From the NCBI RefSeq assembly GCF_040538665.1, contig NZ_JBEWXT010000001.1:956501-1020500 (forward strand): a DNA stretch of 64,000 nt, given 5' to 3'. The stretch comes from Aureibaculum sp. 2308TA14-22 (GTDB lineage: Bacteria > Bacteroidota > Bacteroidia > Flavobacteriales > Flavobacteriaceae). Each line of letters starts with the position of its first letter. Positions within the stretch are counted from its first letter, which is position 1. The position numbers and the translations under genes were made by a program. The notes beneath the pieces are model-generated. The model was not told the origin of the DNA and did not search any database. It worked only from the letters and a program-made list of their open reading frames with translations. Of this stretch, positions 42,121-51,404 are shown in pieces.

Positions 42121-42981
42121 ATGAAACTTCATTTATTAAATAGAACAAGTTCTCAAGATTGCTCTTTTACGGTAACTCATAATAATTATCCTTACTTTTT
42201 AAAGGTATGGCATTACCACCCTGAATTAGAGTTGAGTTTAATTTTGAAAAGCACTGGTGCATTATTTGTTGGTGATGCAATAGTTGACTTTAAAGAATAT
42301 GATGTGGTTTTAATAGGCAAAAATTTACCGCACATGTGGTTAAATAATGAAGTTTACTTTGATGAAAATTCTAATTTAAAATCTGAAGCCATTGCTATTC
42401 ACTTTAACGAATTATTTTTAGGGGATGGTTTTTTTAATATCCCTGAAATGAAAAAAATAAATCAAATGATTAATAAGTCGAGTCATGGTATTAAATTTCT
42501 TGACATCGGAAAAGAACTTATTAATGACATTGTAGCTCTTAAATCGTTAGATGCATTTACAAGAATTACTAATTTTATTAAAATACTTCATAAATTATCT
42601 AAAACAAAATCTGAAAGTTTGGTGAGTTCAGGGTTCATTAAAAACTTTAATAGAACTGAAAATAAGACCCTAGACAAAGCTTATGAATTTATTTTCAATA
42701 ACTTTAATGAACCAATTACCTCAAAAGATGTGGCTAATGTTGTACAAATGAATAGTTCTGCTTTTAGTCGATTTTTTAAACGTATGCACAGAAAAACATT
42801 TACTGGATTTTTAAATGAATTAAGAATAGGGTATGCCTGTAAATTATTAATTGAAGAAAAACAGAACATTACCTCAATTTGTTATGATTGTGGTTATAAC
42901 AATATTTCCAATTTTAACCGTCAATTTAGAAAGATTAAGGGAATGTCTCCTTCACAATATCTAAAAGCATATTCAAATTAA
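42121..42981 (+). CDS. AraC family regulator, cupin sensor (probable regulator of the fucose operon)
   Basis: 286 aa. The N-terminal cupin-type sensing region (KVWHYHPELELSLILKSTGALFVGD, KEYDVVLIGKNLPHMW, shown in parts) typically binds a sugar or small acid; the C-terminal AraC domain (about residues 190-286) has its first helix-turn-helix at SKDVANVVQMNSSAFSRFFK and second at ITSICYDCGYNNISNFNRQF. It ends 91 nt before the fuconate dehydratase gene on the same strand, and the operon promoter lies in that gap, so it is the natural candidate for activating the locus, probably in response to a fucose-derived compound. This is an inference from position. Confidence 0.88.
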   Translation: MKLHLLNRTSSQDCSFTVTHNNYPYFLKVWHYHPELELSLILKSTGALFVGDAIVDFKEYDVVLIGKNLPHMWLNNEVYFDENSNLKSEAIAIHFNELFLGDGFFNIPEMKKINQMINKSSHGIKFLDIGKELINDIVALKSLDAFTRITNFIKILHKLSKTKSESLVSSGFIKNFNRTENKTLDKAYEFIFNNFNEPITSKDVANVVQMNSSAFSRFFKRMHRKTFTGFLNELRIGYACKLLIEEKQNITSICYDCGYNNISNFNRQFRKIKGMSPSQYLKAYSN

Positions 42982-43026
42982 TATGGACTAAAGCAAAAAA
43001 AGTATTTGTTTTTTAATTATATGTGG

Positions 43027-43057
43027 TTGGTATAAAATTGGTGATACGATAACTTTG
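43027..43057 (+). promoter_or_regulatory. Promoter of the fucose/sulfatase operon
   Basis: TTG (43027-43029), 20 nt, then TAACTTTG (43050-43057). Predicted start near 43064, only about 9 nt before the fucD ATG. All fourteen downstream genes to the window end are within 26 nt of each other or overlap, with no terminator visible. Confidence 0.65.
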
Positions 43058-43072
43058 TTTTTTTAAAATAAA

Positions 43073-44389
43073 ATGAATAAAAATATTATTATTACTGCCA
43101 TTGAAGTAAAAGACATTCGTTTTCCTACGAGTAAATCTTTAGACGGGTCTGATGCCATGAATCCTGATCCTGATTATTCTGCCGCTTATGTTGTCCTTAA
43201 GACCAATCACCCTAAAAATATAGAAGGACATGGACTTACTTTTACCATTGGTAGAGGCAACGAATTGTGTGTTGCTGCCATAAAATCGATTTCTCCTTTA
43301 GTTTTAAACAAAACGCTTGAAAGTTTTACTAAAAATATGGGTGATTTTTATAAAATGATAACTGGTGATAGTCAATTAAGATGGTTAGGGCCTGAAAAAG
43401 GTGTTATCCATTTGGCAACTGGAGCAGTAATAAATGCAGTATGGGATTTATATGCCAAAGTAGAGCAAAAGCCGTTATGGAAGCTATTAGCTGATATGAG
43501 TCCCGAAGAACTGGTTTCATGTATTGATTTTACCTATATAACAGATGCTATAACACCTGATGAAGCATTGCAGCTATTGAAAGAAAAAGAGCAAACAAAG
43601 CAAGATCGAATAGATGATTTATTAAATAATGGATATCCTGCATACACAACTTCTGCAGGTTGGTTAGGCTATTCTGATGATAAAATGAGACGTTTATGTA
43701 GAGAAGCCAAAGAACAAGGCTTTAAACACATGAAAATTAAAGTAGGCTCTGATTTAGAAGATGATATGCGTAGGGCAGAAATCATTCGTGAAGAAATTGG
43801 GAGTGATTTAAAATTAATGATGGATGCCAATCAAAAATGGGATGTTGATGAAGCTATTGCCAATATGGAATCTTTAAAACAATTTGCCCCTTGGTGGATA
43901 GAAGAACCTACCAGTCCTGACGATATTTTAGGACATGCTAAAATTGCAAAAGCGGTACATCCAATTAAAGTGGCAACTGGTGAGCATTGTCAGAATCGTG
44001 TTATGTTCAAGCAATTGATGCAGGCAGATGCCATAGGGATTTGTCAGATAGATAGTTGTAGGGTAGGTGGTGTTAACGAGATATTAGCTATTTTACTCAT
44101 GGCGGCCAAATTTAAAATTCCGGTTTGTCCTCATGCAGGTGGTGTGGGATTGTGTGAATATGTTCAACATTTGTCAATGATAGATTATATTTCAATTAGC
44201 GGATCAATAGAGGATAGAATTATTGAATATGTAGATCATTTACATGAGCATTTTTACGACCCCGTGGTAGTAAAGAATGGTGCTTATATGCCACCTTCTT
44301 TGGCAGGATATAGCATAACAATGAAAGAGGAATCATTAAAAGAGTATAGTTTTCCTGCTGGTAAAGTCTGGAAAGAAATTTTATCATAA
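43073..44389 (+). CDS. L-fuconate dehydratase
   Basis: 438 aa, enolase superfamily. Converts L-fuconate to 2-keto-3-deoxy-L-fuconate with loss of water. Visible active-site residues: Lys221/Lys223 in HMKIKVGSD (the KxK motif, second Lys as base), metal ligands Asp251 (LMMDANQKWD), Glu277 (WWIEEPT) and Glu304 (VATGEHCQN), and His354 in VCPHAGGVG; the spacing between these matches the characterised FucD of Xanthomonas as I recall it. The N-terminal DIRFPTSKSLDGSDAMNPDP segment is also typical. It is the first gene of the operon, directly behind its promoter, so fucose catabolism is switched on together with the extracellular enzymes. Confidence 0.92.
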   Translation: MNKNIIITAIEVKDIRFPTSKSLDGSDAMNPDPDYSAAYVVLKTNHPKNIEGHGLTFTIGRGNELCVAAIKSISPLVLNKTLESFTKNMGDFYKMITGDSQLRWLGPEKGVIHLATGAVINAVWDLYAKVEQKPLWKLLADMSPEELVSCIDFTYITDAITPDEALQLLKEKEQTKQDRIDDLLNNGYPAYTTSAGWLGYSDDKMRRLCREAKEQGFKHMKIKVGSDLEDDMRRAEIIREEIGSDLKLMMDANQKWDVDEAIANMESLKQFAPWWIEEPTSPDDILGHAKIAKAVHPIKVATGEHCQNRVMFKQLMQADAIGICQIDSCRVGGVNEILAILLMAAKFKIPVCPHAGGVGLCEYVQHLSMIDYISISGSIEDRIIEYVDHLHEHFYDPVVVKNGAYMPPSLAGYSITMKEESLKEYSFPAGKVWKEILS

Positions 44390-44406
44390 AAAAATTATGA
44401 ATAAAG

Positions 44407-45183
44407 ATGAAAAAATTTAGTTTAAAAGATAAAATTGCTATTGTTACAGGCGGTGGTAGCGGTATAGGTGAGGCAATTTCTCTAGCTCTAGCTGAACAAG
44501 GAGCCACAGTTCATGTTTTGGACATAGGTATTGAAGAATCCCAAAGAACAGTTTCAACAATCAATTCAAATGGTGGTGAAGGGAAAGCATATCAATGTAA
44601 TGTGGCCAAGCAAAAAGAAGTGAATGAAGTTGTCAAAAAAATTACTGAAGATGGTGAAATTGATATTTTAATTAACAATGCTGGTATTGCCCATGTTGGT
44701 AATGTAGAAAACACTACTGAAGTTGATCTAGATAAGATTTACAGCGTCAATGTAAAAGGTGTTTATAATTGTATTCACAGCGTTATGCCATCTATGAAAA
44801 AGAAAGGTGGTATAATAATAAATATGGCATCTATCGCTTCGTCGGTAGGGATATCTGATCGTTTTGCATATTCAATGTCGAAAGGAGCGGTTTTAACAAT
44901 GACCTATTCCGTAGCAAAGGACTATTTAGATTTTGGTATTAGGTGCAATAGTATTTCTCCGGCGAGAGTACACACGCCATTTGTTAATGGGTTTATAAAG
45001 GAGAATTATCCTGGTAAGGAAGAAGAAATGTTTGAAAAATTATCTAAAACGCAACCCATCGGTAGAATGGGAAAACCAGAAGAGATTGCCAATTTGGCGG
45101 TCTATTTGTGTTCTGATGAAGCTTCATTTATTACAGGAACGGATTTTCCTATTGATGGTGGTTTTATTAAACTAAATGGTTGA
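44407..45183 (+). CDS. SDR dehydrogenase, probable 2-keto-3-deoxy-L-fuconate dehydrogenase
   Basis: 258 aa, classical SDR. TGGGSGIG (NAD binding), LINNAGIA, Ser in NMASIASSVG and the catalytic Tyr-x-x-x-Lys in YSMSKGAV, and C-terminal SFITGTDFPIDGGF. Its position directly after fuconate dehydratase and upstream of a FAH-family hydrolase in the same operon suggests it oxidises 2-keto-3-deoxy-L-fuconate to the 2,4-diketo acid. The SDR fold alone does not prove this. 17 nt after fucD. Confidence 0.82.
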   Translation: MKKFSLKDKIAIVTGGGSGIGEAISLALAEQGATVHVLDIGIEESQRTVSTINSNGGEGKAYQCNVAKQKEVNEVVKKITEDGEIDILINNAGIAHVGNVENTTEVDLDKIYSVNVKGVYNCIHSVMPSMKKKGGIIINMASIASSVGISDRFAYSMSKGAVLTMTYSVAKDYLDFGIRCNSISPARVHTPFVNGFIKENYPGKEEEMFEKLSKTQPIGRMGKPEEIANLAVYLCSDEASFITGTDFPIDGGFIKLNG

Positions 45184-45196
45184 AAAGGTACGTAAT

Positions 45197-47530
45197 ATGT
45201 TATTAAAAAAAATAAAATTAGCATCCAAAATTTTAACCCTAATACTGACTTTATTGGCACTAAATTCTTGTTCAGAAAAAGAGCTTGAACTTAAAGTTGG
45301 AAAAGCACATATTATGCCAAAACCGTTGAGTTATATTGAAGAAAAAGGACATTTTGAGTTAACATCATCTTCTATAATAAGTGTTGAAAATGAAGCTCAA
45401 AATACGATTGCAAGTCAATTTTTTAGTCAGTTTAACACTGTGGCAGGTTGGGTACCAAAAATAAACATAGGAGGTCAAGGAGATATTAGATTTGAAACTA
45501 ATAAAAGTATTGAACCGGAAGGATATGAATTAAAAGTAACTACCAACAATATAATCATAAAATCAGGCTCAGAACCTGGTTTTTACTATGCATTACAGAG
45601 CTTAAAACAATTACTTCCAGTAGCTTTTTATAAAAAAATATTACAGGAAATAAGATGGGGCATTCCTGTAGTTGATATCAAAGATAAACCTGCATTTGGG
45701 TGGCGTGGGTATATGCTTGATGTATCAAGACATTTTTTTGATAAAGATCAAGTAAAACAGGTATTAGATTTTATGGCAGAGTTGAAAATGAATCGGTTTC
45801 ATTGGCATTTGGCAGATGACCAGGGTTGGCGATTGGAAATTAAAAGTTATCCAAAACTTACAGAAATTGGAGCATGGAGAGTAGATTATAATATTACTGA
45901 TGAAACCAAATCCAATTGGTGGGGCAGGCCAGAGCAAAAACCTAATGAAAAAGCAACATACGGCGGATTTTACACCCAAGAAGATGTTAAAGAAATAATT
46001 GCCTATGCAAAAGAACGTCATATTGAAATTATTCCGGAAATTGATATGCCAGGGCATGCTCAAGCCACTATTGCGGCTTACCCTGAAATTGGTAGTGTTA
46101 ATGCGGCACCTTATGTGGCCACTGGAGGTGTTATGAAGAATAATACTTACAATCCTGGCAAAGAAGAAACTTTTGAGTTTGCAGAAAAAATGTTGAATGA
46201 AGTGATGGATTTATTTCCCTTTAAATATGTCCATATTGGCGGTGATGAGTGTAATAAGGAACAATGGAAACGTGATCCTTATGCACAACAAAAAATAAAA
46301 GAAGAAAAATTAAAAGACGAACATGAATTGCAAAGTTATTTTATAAAACGTATCGAAAAAATAATTAACAAACGTGATCGTATCATGATAGGTTGGGATG
46401 AAATATTAGAAGGCGGTTTAGCACCTAATGCGACAGTAATGAGTTGGCGAGGAGAAAAAGGAGGAATTATTTCTGCAAAGGCCGGTCATGAAGTAATTAT
46501 GACTCCAAGTAATTATTGTTATATAGATTTAAAACAAGGACATGACGATTTAGAGCCGAATTTAGGATATTCTCGCTTATTACTTTCTAAGTCATATGGC
46601 TATAAAGTAATTCCAGATGCATTAACTCCAAAAGAAAGTAAATTAATCAAAGGTATTCAAGCAAATATGTGGACAGAATCTATTAGTGATTGGAGTAAAC
46701 TAACCTATATGTCTTTTCCAAGAACTTATGCTATTGCTGAATCTGCATGGACATCCCATGAAAATAAAAATTGGAATGATTTTACGAATAGGTTGTACAC
46801 TCAATTTGATAGGCTTGACGCTCAAGATGTTCGTTATGCTGTGAGTGCTTTTAGTCCATGGATAGACCATGTAGGAAATGGAAATGAAATAGAAGTACAA
46901 ATGAAAACAGAGGTAAATGGATTAGATATTTATTATACGTTGGATGGTGAAACTCCAACGCCTCAATCTTTTAAATATAAAGATCCATTTACTATTGACA
47001 GTTCTGCTCACTTACAAGCAAGGGCATATAAAAAAAATAAAGCGGTTGGTTATCTTTCGTCTAAAAAATTTCAAATTCATAAAGCAAAAAATATGAAAGC
47101 TTTGGATGGTCAAGGCAAAGAAATAAAAAAACTAACAGATTTAAGTTATGGATCCCTTTCTAAAGGGGATAAGGCGTGGCATCATTTTTCTGATAAAGCA
47201 GAGATAAATCTTTTTTTTGATAGTGCAATTCAAGTTAAAGAAATACAATTTAATGCATTGAGATTTACTATTTCAGGAATTTATCCTCCAACATCCATAG
47301 AAGTTTTTGGTTCAACTGATGGAAAAACTTTTAAATCCTTAGCTAAGAAAGAGCAATTACAAAAAGGAACAGAGCAAGGTAGAAATAAGGTAAATACAAG
47401 TTTATCTTTTATTCCTGTTAATATAAAAGCATTAAAAATTAAAGCAACAGGTTTTAACGCTATTCCAGATGAACACCATCAAGGTGGAACACCATCACAT
47501 ATTTGGATAGATGAAATTATTGTCAATTAA
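45197..47530 (+). CDS. GH20 beta-N-acetylhexosaminidase lipoprotein
   Basis: 777 aa from the ATG at 45197 (the frame is open a further 7 codons into the SDR gene). Lipidated Cys at LLALNSCSE. Domains: GH20b-like N-terminal (about 30-155), GH20 catalytic barrel (about 160-505), CHB_HEX_C-type (about 540-610), and an F5/8-type carbohydrate-binding-like end (about 640-777). Diagnostics: RFHWHLADDQGWRLEIK, EIDMPGHAQA and the catalytic Asp350-Glu351 in HIGGDECNKEQW. It removes terminal GlcNAc or GalNAc and so indicates that the target glycan contains N-acetylhexosamine. 13 nt after the SDR gene. Confidence 0.93.
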   Translation: MLLKKIKLASKILTLILTLLALNSCSEKELELKVGKAHIMPKPLSYIEEKGHFELTSSSIISVENEAQNTIASQFFSQFNTVAGWVPKINIGGQGDIRFETNKSIEPEGYELKVTTNNIIIKSGSEPGFYYALQSLKQLLPVAFYKKILQEIRWGIPVVDIKDKPAFGWRGYMLDVSRHFFDKDQVKQVLDFMAELKMNRFHWHLADDQGWRLEIKSYPKLTEIGAWRVDYNITDETKSNWWGRPEQKPNEKATYGGFYTQEDVKEIIAYAKERHIEIIPEIDMPGHAQATIAAYPEIGSVNAAPYVATGGVMKNNTYNPGKEETFEFAEKMLNEVMDLFPFKYVHIGGDECNKEQWKRDPYAQQKIKEEKLKDEHELQSYFIKRIEKIINKRDRIMIGWDEILEGGLAPNATVMSWRGEKGGIISAKAGHEVIMTPSNYCYIDLKQGHDDLEPNLGYSRLLLSKSYGYKVIPDALTPKESKLIKGIQANMWTESISDWSKLTYMSFPRTYAIAESAWTSHENKNWNDFTNRLYTQFDRLDAQDVRYAVSAFSPWIDHVGNGNEIEVQMKTEVNGLDIYYTLDGETPTPQSFKYKDPFTIDSSAHLQARAYKKNKAVGYLSSKKFQIHKAKNMKALDGQGKEIKKLTDLSYGSLSKGDKAWHHFSDKAEINLFFDSAIQVKEIQFNALRFTISGIYPPTSIEVFGSTDGKTFKSLAKKEQLQKGTEQGRNKVNTSLSFIPVNIKALKIKATGFNAIPDEHHQGGTPSHIWIDEIIVN

Positions 47531-47536
47531 ACTAAA

Positions 47537-49786
47537 ATGAAAAATATTTTTACATTTATCATAATTACGTCATCATTAATTTCTTGTGTTCAAGAAAAGG
47601 TAAAGGTTAATGCATCGCTAATGCCTGTTTCAAATACTATTAAGATCGATGATAATGATACCAATGACTCTATAATTCTCAAAGCGGCACATGTAGTACC
47701 CACTAAAAGTCAATATGAAGCTTTAAAAAATGAATTCATTGCGTTTATTCATTTTGGTCCCAATACTTTTACACGGATGGAATGGGGAAATGGTATGGAA
47801 GACCCAACGATATTTAATCTTCAAAATTTAGATACAGATCAATGGTGCAAAGCCATGGTAGCTGCCAAAATGAAAATGGTCATCATTACTGTAAAACATC
47901 ATGACGGATTTGTTCTCTGGCAAAGTCGCTATACCAAACATGGTATTATGTCAACTCCTTTTCAGGATGGTAAAGGTGATATTTTAAAAGAATTATCAGA
48001 ATCTTGCAAAAAGTATGGTTTAAAATTAGGCGTTTACCTTTCTCCTGCTGATTTATACCAAATAGAAAATAAAGATGGACTTTATGGAAATCTTAGTGAA
48101 TACTCAGAACGAACCATTCCGCGTCCAGTTGAAGGTCGTCCGTTTGAAAATAGAACTACTTTTAGCTTTAATGTTGATGATTATAATGAGTACTTTTTGA
48201 ATCAACTTTTTGAGTTATTGACGGAGTATGGACCTATCCATGAAGTATGGTTTGATGGTGCTCATCCTAAAAGAAAAGGAGGTCAAACCTATAATTACTT
48301 AGCATGGAAAGAGCTGATAAAGAAATTGGCTCCTAAAGCTGTTATTTTTGGGAAACAAGATATCCGTTGGTGTGGCAATGAATCAGGAGGAACTAGAGAT
48401 ACCGAATGGAACGTAATTCCATATTCAGAAGACCCCAAATTAATGAATCGCTTTGGAGACTTAACAGAGATAGACATAGGTAGTAGAGAGAAATTGTATG
48501 CAGGAAAATTCTTGCATTATCAACAAGCGGAAACTAATACCTCTATTCGAGAAGGTTGGTTTTATCGTGATGATGACAAACAAAAAGTTAGAAGTGCAGA
48601 TGATGTTTTTGATATTTATGAAAGGTCTGTTGGTGGTAATTCCACTTTTTTATTAAACATTCCTCCAAATAGGGAAGGTAAGTTTTCTGATGAAGATGTT
48701 AAAGTATTGAAAGAAGTAGGGCAACGTATCACCACGACTTATGGTAAAAACCTGTTTCATGGAGCTGAGAGTTCAACCAAGGTGTTGGATAAAGAGATTT
48801 TGAGTTTTGAAGTATTAGATTCCATTAATGACGAAATTGTTATCAATACAAATGAGCCAATAACTATTAATAGGCTTATTATTCAAGAAGCTATTACAAC
48901 CCATGGCGAACGTGTTGAGAAACATGCAGTTGATGCTTGGATTGATAGTGGATGGAAAGAAATCGCTACCGCCTCAAACATTGGCTATAAAAGGATTTTG
49001 CGTTTTCCAGAAGTTACAACAAGCAAATTTAGAATTAGAATATCGAAGTTCCGATTTTATCCAGCTATTTCTAATATTACGGCACATTATTATAAGCCCA
49101 AACCACCTCAACTTACTATATCTAGAGATATAGAAGGTAAGGTAAACATCCAACCCAAACAACACAATTTTGGTTGGAAGCCGCATGGCGAAAATGCTTC
49201 TGAAAATATCAATTCGGGCGTAAAAGTTTATTATACAACAGATGGTACGGAACCAACAGCGGATTCTGAAATTTATAAAGAGTCTTTTTTACTGGAATCT
49301 GGCGAAGTAAAAGCCAAGTCTGAAGTAAATGGCGAAAAAGGGAGTTTAGCGACACAATTATTTGGCATCATAAAAAAAGGTTGGAAAAAACTGGGTGAAG
49401 ATAGTTTTTCAGAAAAGCAAAAGCCTGAATTCGCTTTTGACGAAAATCCAACTACGTATTGGCAATCTGGCGAAAAAAGCAAACCTAATTACTTGGAAAT
49501 TGACTTGGGCAAAACTTATGATTTAAAAGGCTTTATCTACACACCTCAAAAAAAACATAACGAAGGAATGATAGAAAAAGGTATTATAAGAATAAGTAAT
49601 GATGGAAAAACATGGCAACTTTTAGAAGAGTTTGAATTTGGCAATTTAATCAATGATCCTACACCAAGAACTCATTATTTTAAAACACCGATTAAAACAC
49701 AATTTGTAAGGATTGAAGCTAAAACAATTGCTGGCGGAGGTAGGACAGCCGCGATAGCAGAATTAGATTTTTTAATGGAAGAATAA
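47537..49786 (+). CDS. GH29 alpha-L-fucosidase lipoprotein with carbohydrate-binding C-terminus
   Basis: 749 aa. Lipoprotein Cys17 (SSLISCVQEK). Catalytic barrel about residues 55-400: FIAFIHFGPNTFTRMEWGNG, the His pair in VKHHDGFVLWQ (121-122), and the nucleophile Asp240 in EVWFDGAHP. C-terminal parts resemble CHB_HEX_C (about 530-605, VYYTTDGTEPT) and an F5/8 discoidin-like domain (about 620-745, YWQSGEKSKPNYLEIDLGKT, in part). It removes alpha-linked L-fucose outside the cell. The general acid/base cannot be pointed to from sequence alone. 6 nt after the GH20 gene, and the second of two GH29 genes is at 60631. Confidence 0.93.
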   Translation: MKNIFTFIIITSSLISCVQEKVKVNASLMPVSNTIKIDDNDTNDSIILKAAHVVPTKSQYEALKNEFIAFIHFGPNTFTRMEWGNGMEDPTIFNLQNLDTDQWCKAMVAAKMKMVIITVKHHDGFVLWQSRYTKHGIMSTPFQDGKGDILKELSESCKKYGLKLGVYLSPADLYQIENKDGLYGNLSEYSERTIPRPVEGRPFENRTTFSFNVDDYNEYFLNQLFELLTEYGPIHEVWFDGAHPKRKGGQTYNYLAWKELIKKLAPKAVIFGKQDIRWCGNESGGTRDTEWNVIPYSEDPKLMNRFGDLTEIDIGSREKLYAGKFLHYQQAETNTSIREGWFYRDDDKQKVRSADDVFDIYERSVGGNSTFLLNIPPNREGKFSDEDVKVLKEVGQRITTTYGKNLFHGAESSTKVLDKEILSFEVLDSINDEIVINTNEPITINRLIIQEAITTHGERVEKHAVDAWIDSGWKEIATASNIGYKRILRFPEVTTSKFRIRISKFRFYPAISNITAHYYKPKPPQLTISRDIEGKVNIQPKQHNFGWKPHGENASENINSGVKVYYTTDGTEPTADSEIYKESFLLESGEVKAKSEVNGEKGSLATQLFGIIKKGWKKLGEDSFSEKQKPEFAFDENPTTYWQSGEKSKPNYLEIDLGKTYDLKGFIYTPQKKHNEGMIEKGIIRISNDGKTWQLLEEFEFGNLINDPTPRTHYFKTPIKTQFVRIEAKTIAGGGRTAAIAELDFLMEE

Positions 49787-49789
49787 ATT

Positions 49790-51379
49790 ATGAAAATTAT
49801 ATTTAACTATTTTTTTACATTTTTAGTACTGTTAGTTATTGGTTGCAACCCTAAAGAAAAAAACCAAGTAGTTGAAGAAAATAACCTCCCAAATATAATT
49901 TATGTTCTTGCAGATGATTTAGGCTATGGTGATATAGGTGCTTTTAATCCCGATGGAAAAATTAAAACACCAAGCTTAGATCAATTAGCAAATGATGGTA
50001 TCAAGTTTACTGATGCTCATACATCTTCTGCAGTGTGTACCCCAACACGATATGGGATATTAACTGGTAGGTATAATTGGAGAAGCCCAATTAAAAATGG
50101 GGTATTAACAGGTGTTTCTAAAGCACTAATTCCAAATGATAGAACAACTGTTGCCTCATTATTGCAAAAAGAAGGTTACGAAACGGGCTTTATCGGCAAA
50201 TGGCATTTGGGTTGGGATTGGGCTCTAAAGCGAGGCGATTCTGTTGGAGGTACTGGTTGGAATGCCAATGATTATGATAATATTGACTTTTCTAAACCCA
50301 TTAAAAATGGACCAGCAGCATTAGGATTTACCAATTCTTACGGACATTCTGGTTCTTTAGATATGGCACCCTATGTTTATGTGGAAAACGGAATGCCAAC
50401 CGCTATTCCAGATACGGTAACTGTAGATAAAGGAAAATATACTTGGTGGCGAGAAGGTCCAACAGCTTCTGATTTTATTCATGTTGATGTTACCCCAAAC
50501 TTTTTTCGAAAATCATTTTCGTATATTAAGAATAGGGCAAAAGAAGAGAAACCATTCTTTTTATATTTAGCATTGCCATCGCCACACACGCCAATTTTAC
50601 CAACAGAAAAATGGCAAGGTAAAAGTGGACTGAACCCATATGCAGATTTTATGATGGAGATTGATGATTATATGGGTCAATTACAAAAGGTAGTTGAAAA
50701 AGCGGGTATTTCAGAAAATACTATAATCATTTTTACAAGTGATAACGGTTGTTCTCCGCAGGCGGATTTCAAAATTTTAGAGGAAAAAGGGCATAATCCG
50801 AGCTATATTTATCGTGGACATAAAGCTGATATTTATGAAGGTGGACACCGAGTACCCTTCATTGTAAAATGGCCAAAAAAAATCGAACCCAATTCAGTTT
50901 CTAACAAAACCATTTGCACAACCGATTTATTGGCCACTGTGGCAGATTTAACCAATACAAAGTTAGAAGACAACGAAGGCGAAGACAGTTTTTCTATGCT
51001 ACCCCTGTTTACCAATAATGGTGATTATTTACGAGAATCCACCGTGCACCATTCCATCAATGGCAGTTTTGCCATCCGAAAAGGAAAATGGAAGATGATC
51101 TTTTGTTCGGGTTCAGGAGGTTGGTCCGATCCGAAACCTAATTCCGATATAATTAAAACTCTACCAAAATATCAATTGTATGATTTGGAAAAGGATCCAT
51201 CTGAGCAACAGAATTTATATGAAAATAACGATGAAATTGCATTAGAACTAGAAAAATTAATAATTGATATTATAAAAAATGGTAGAAGTACGGTAGGTAA
51301 AAATCAACTAAATGATGTACCGATGAATGAAAAAGAATGGAAACAAATAAAGAGGTTTAGTATACCAATGCAAAACTAG
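49790..51379 (+). CDS. S1-type sulfatase lipoprotein
   Basis: 529 aa. Lipidated Cys19 (VLLVIGCNPK). The formylglycine site is Cys83 in CTPTRYGILTGR, a standard C-x-P-x-R. Other signatures: IYVLADDLGYGDIG with metal-binding Asp pair, GYETGFIGKWHLG, IIFTSDNGCSP and GGHRVPFIVKWP. It removes sulfate esters from the glycan in the periplasm or on the cell surface, once a maturase makes formylglycine. Sub-family cannot be assigned safely. 3 nt after the GH29 gene. Confidence 0.94.
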   Translation: MKIIFNYFFTFLVLLVIGCNPKEKNQVVEENNLPNIIYVLADDLGYGDIGAFNPDGKIKTPSLDQLANDGIKFTDAHTSSAVCTPTRYGILTGRYNWRSPIKNGVLTGVSKALIPNDRTTVASLLQKEGYETGFIGKWHLGWDWALKRGDSVGGTGWNANDYDNIDFSKPIKNGPAALGFTNSYGHSGSLDMAPYVYVENGMPTAIPDTVTVDKGKYTWWREGPTASDFIHVDVTPNFFRKSFSYIKNRAKEEKPFFLYLALPSPHTPILPTEKWQGKSGLNPYADFMMEIDDYMGQLQKVVEKAGISENTIIIFTSDNGCSPQADFKILEEKGHNPSYIYRGHKADIYEGGHRVPFIVKWPKKIEPNSVSNKTICTTDLLATVADLTNTKLEDNEGEDSFSMLPLFTNNGDYLRESTVHHSINGSFAIRKGKWKMIFCSGSGGWSDPKPNSDIIKTLPKYQLYDLEKDPSEQQNLYENNDEIALELEKLIIDIIKNGRSTVGKNQLNDVPMNEKEWKQIKRFSIPMQN

Positions 51380-51404
51380 TTACGAATATATAATAATACA
51401 GAAA

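Noticed and set aside
45176-45196. Earlier start for the GH20 gene overlapping the SDR stop
   Set aside because: The lipoprotein signal fits the ATG at 45197, and the earlier codons would lengthen the signal peptide without need.
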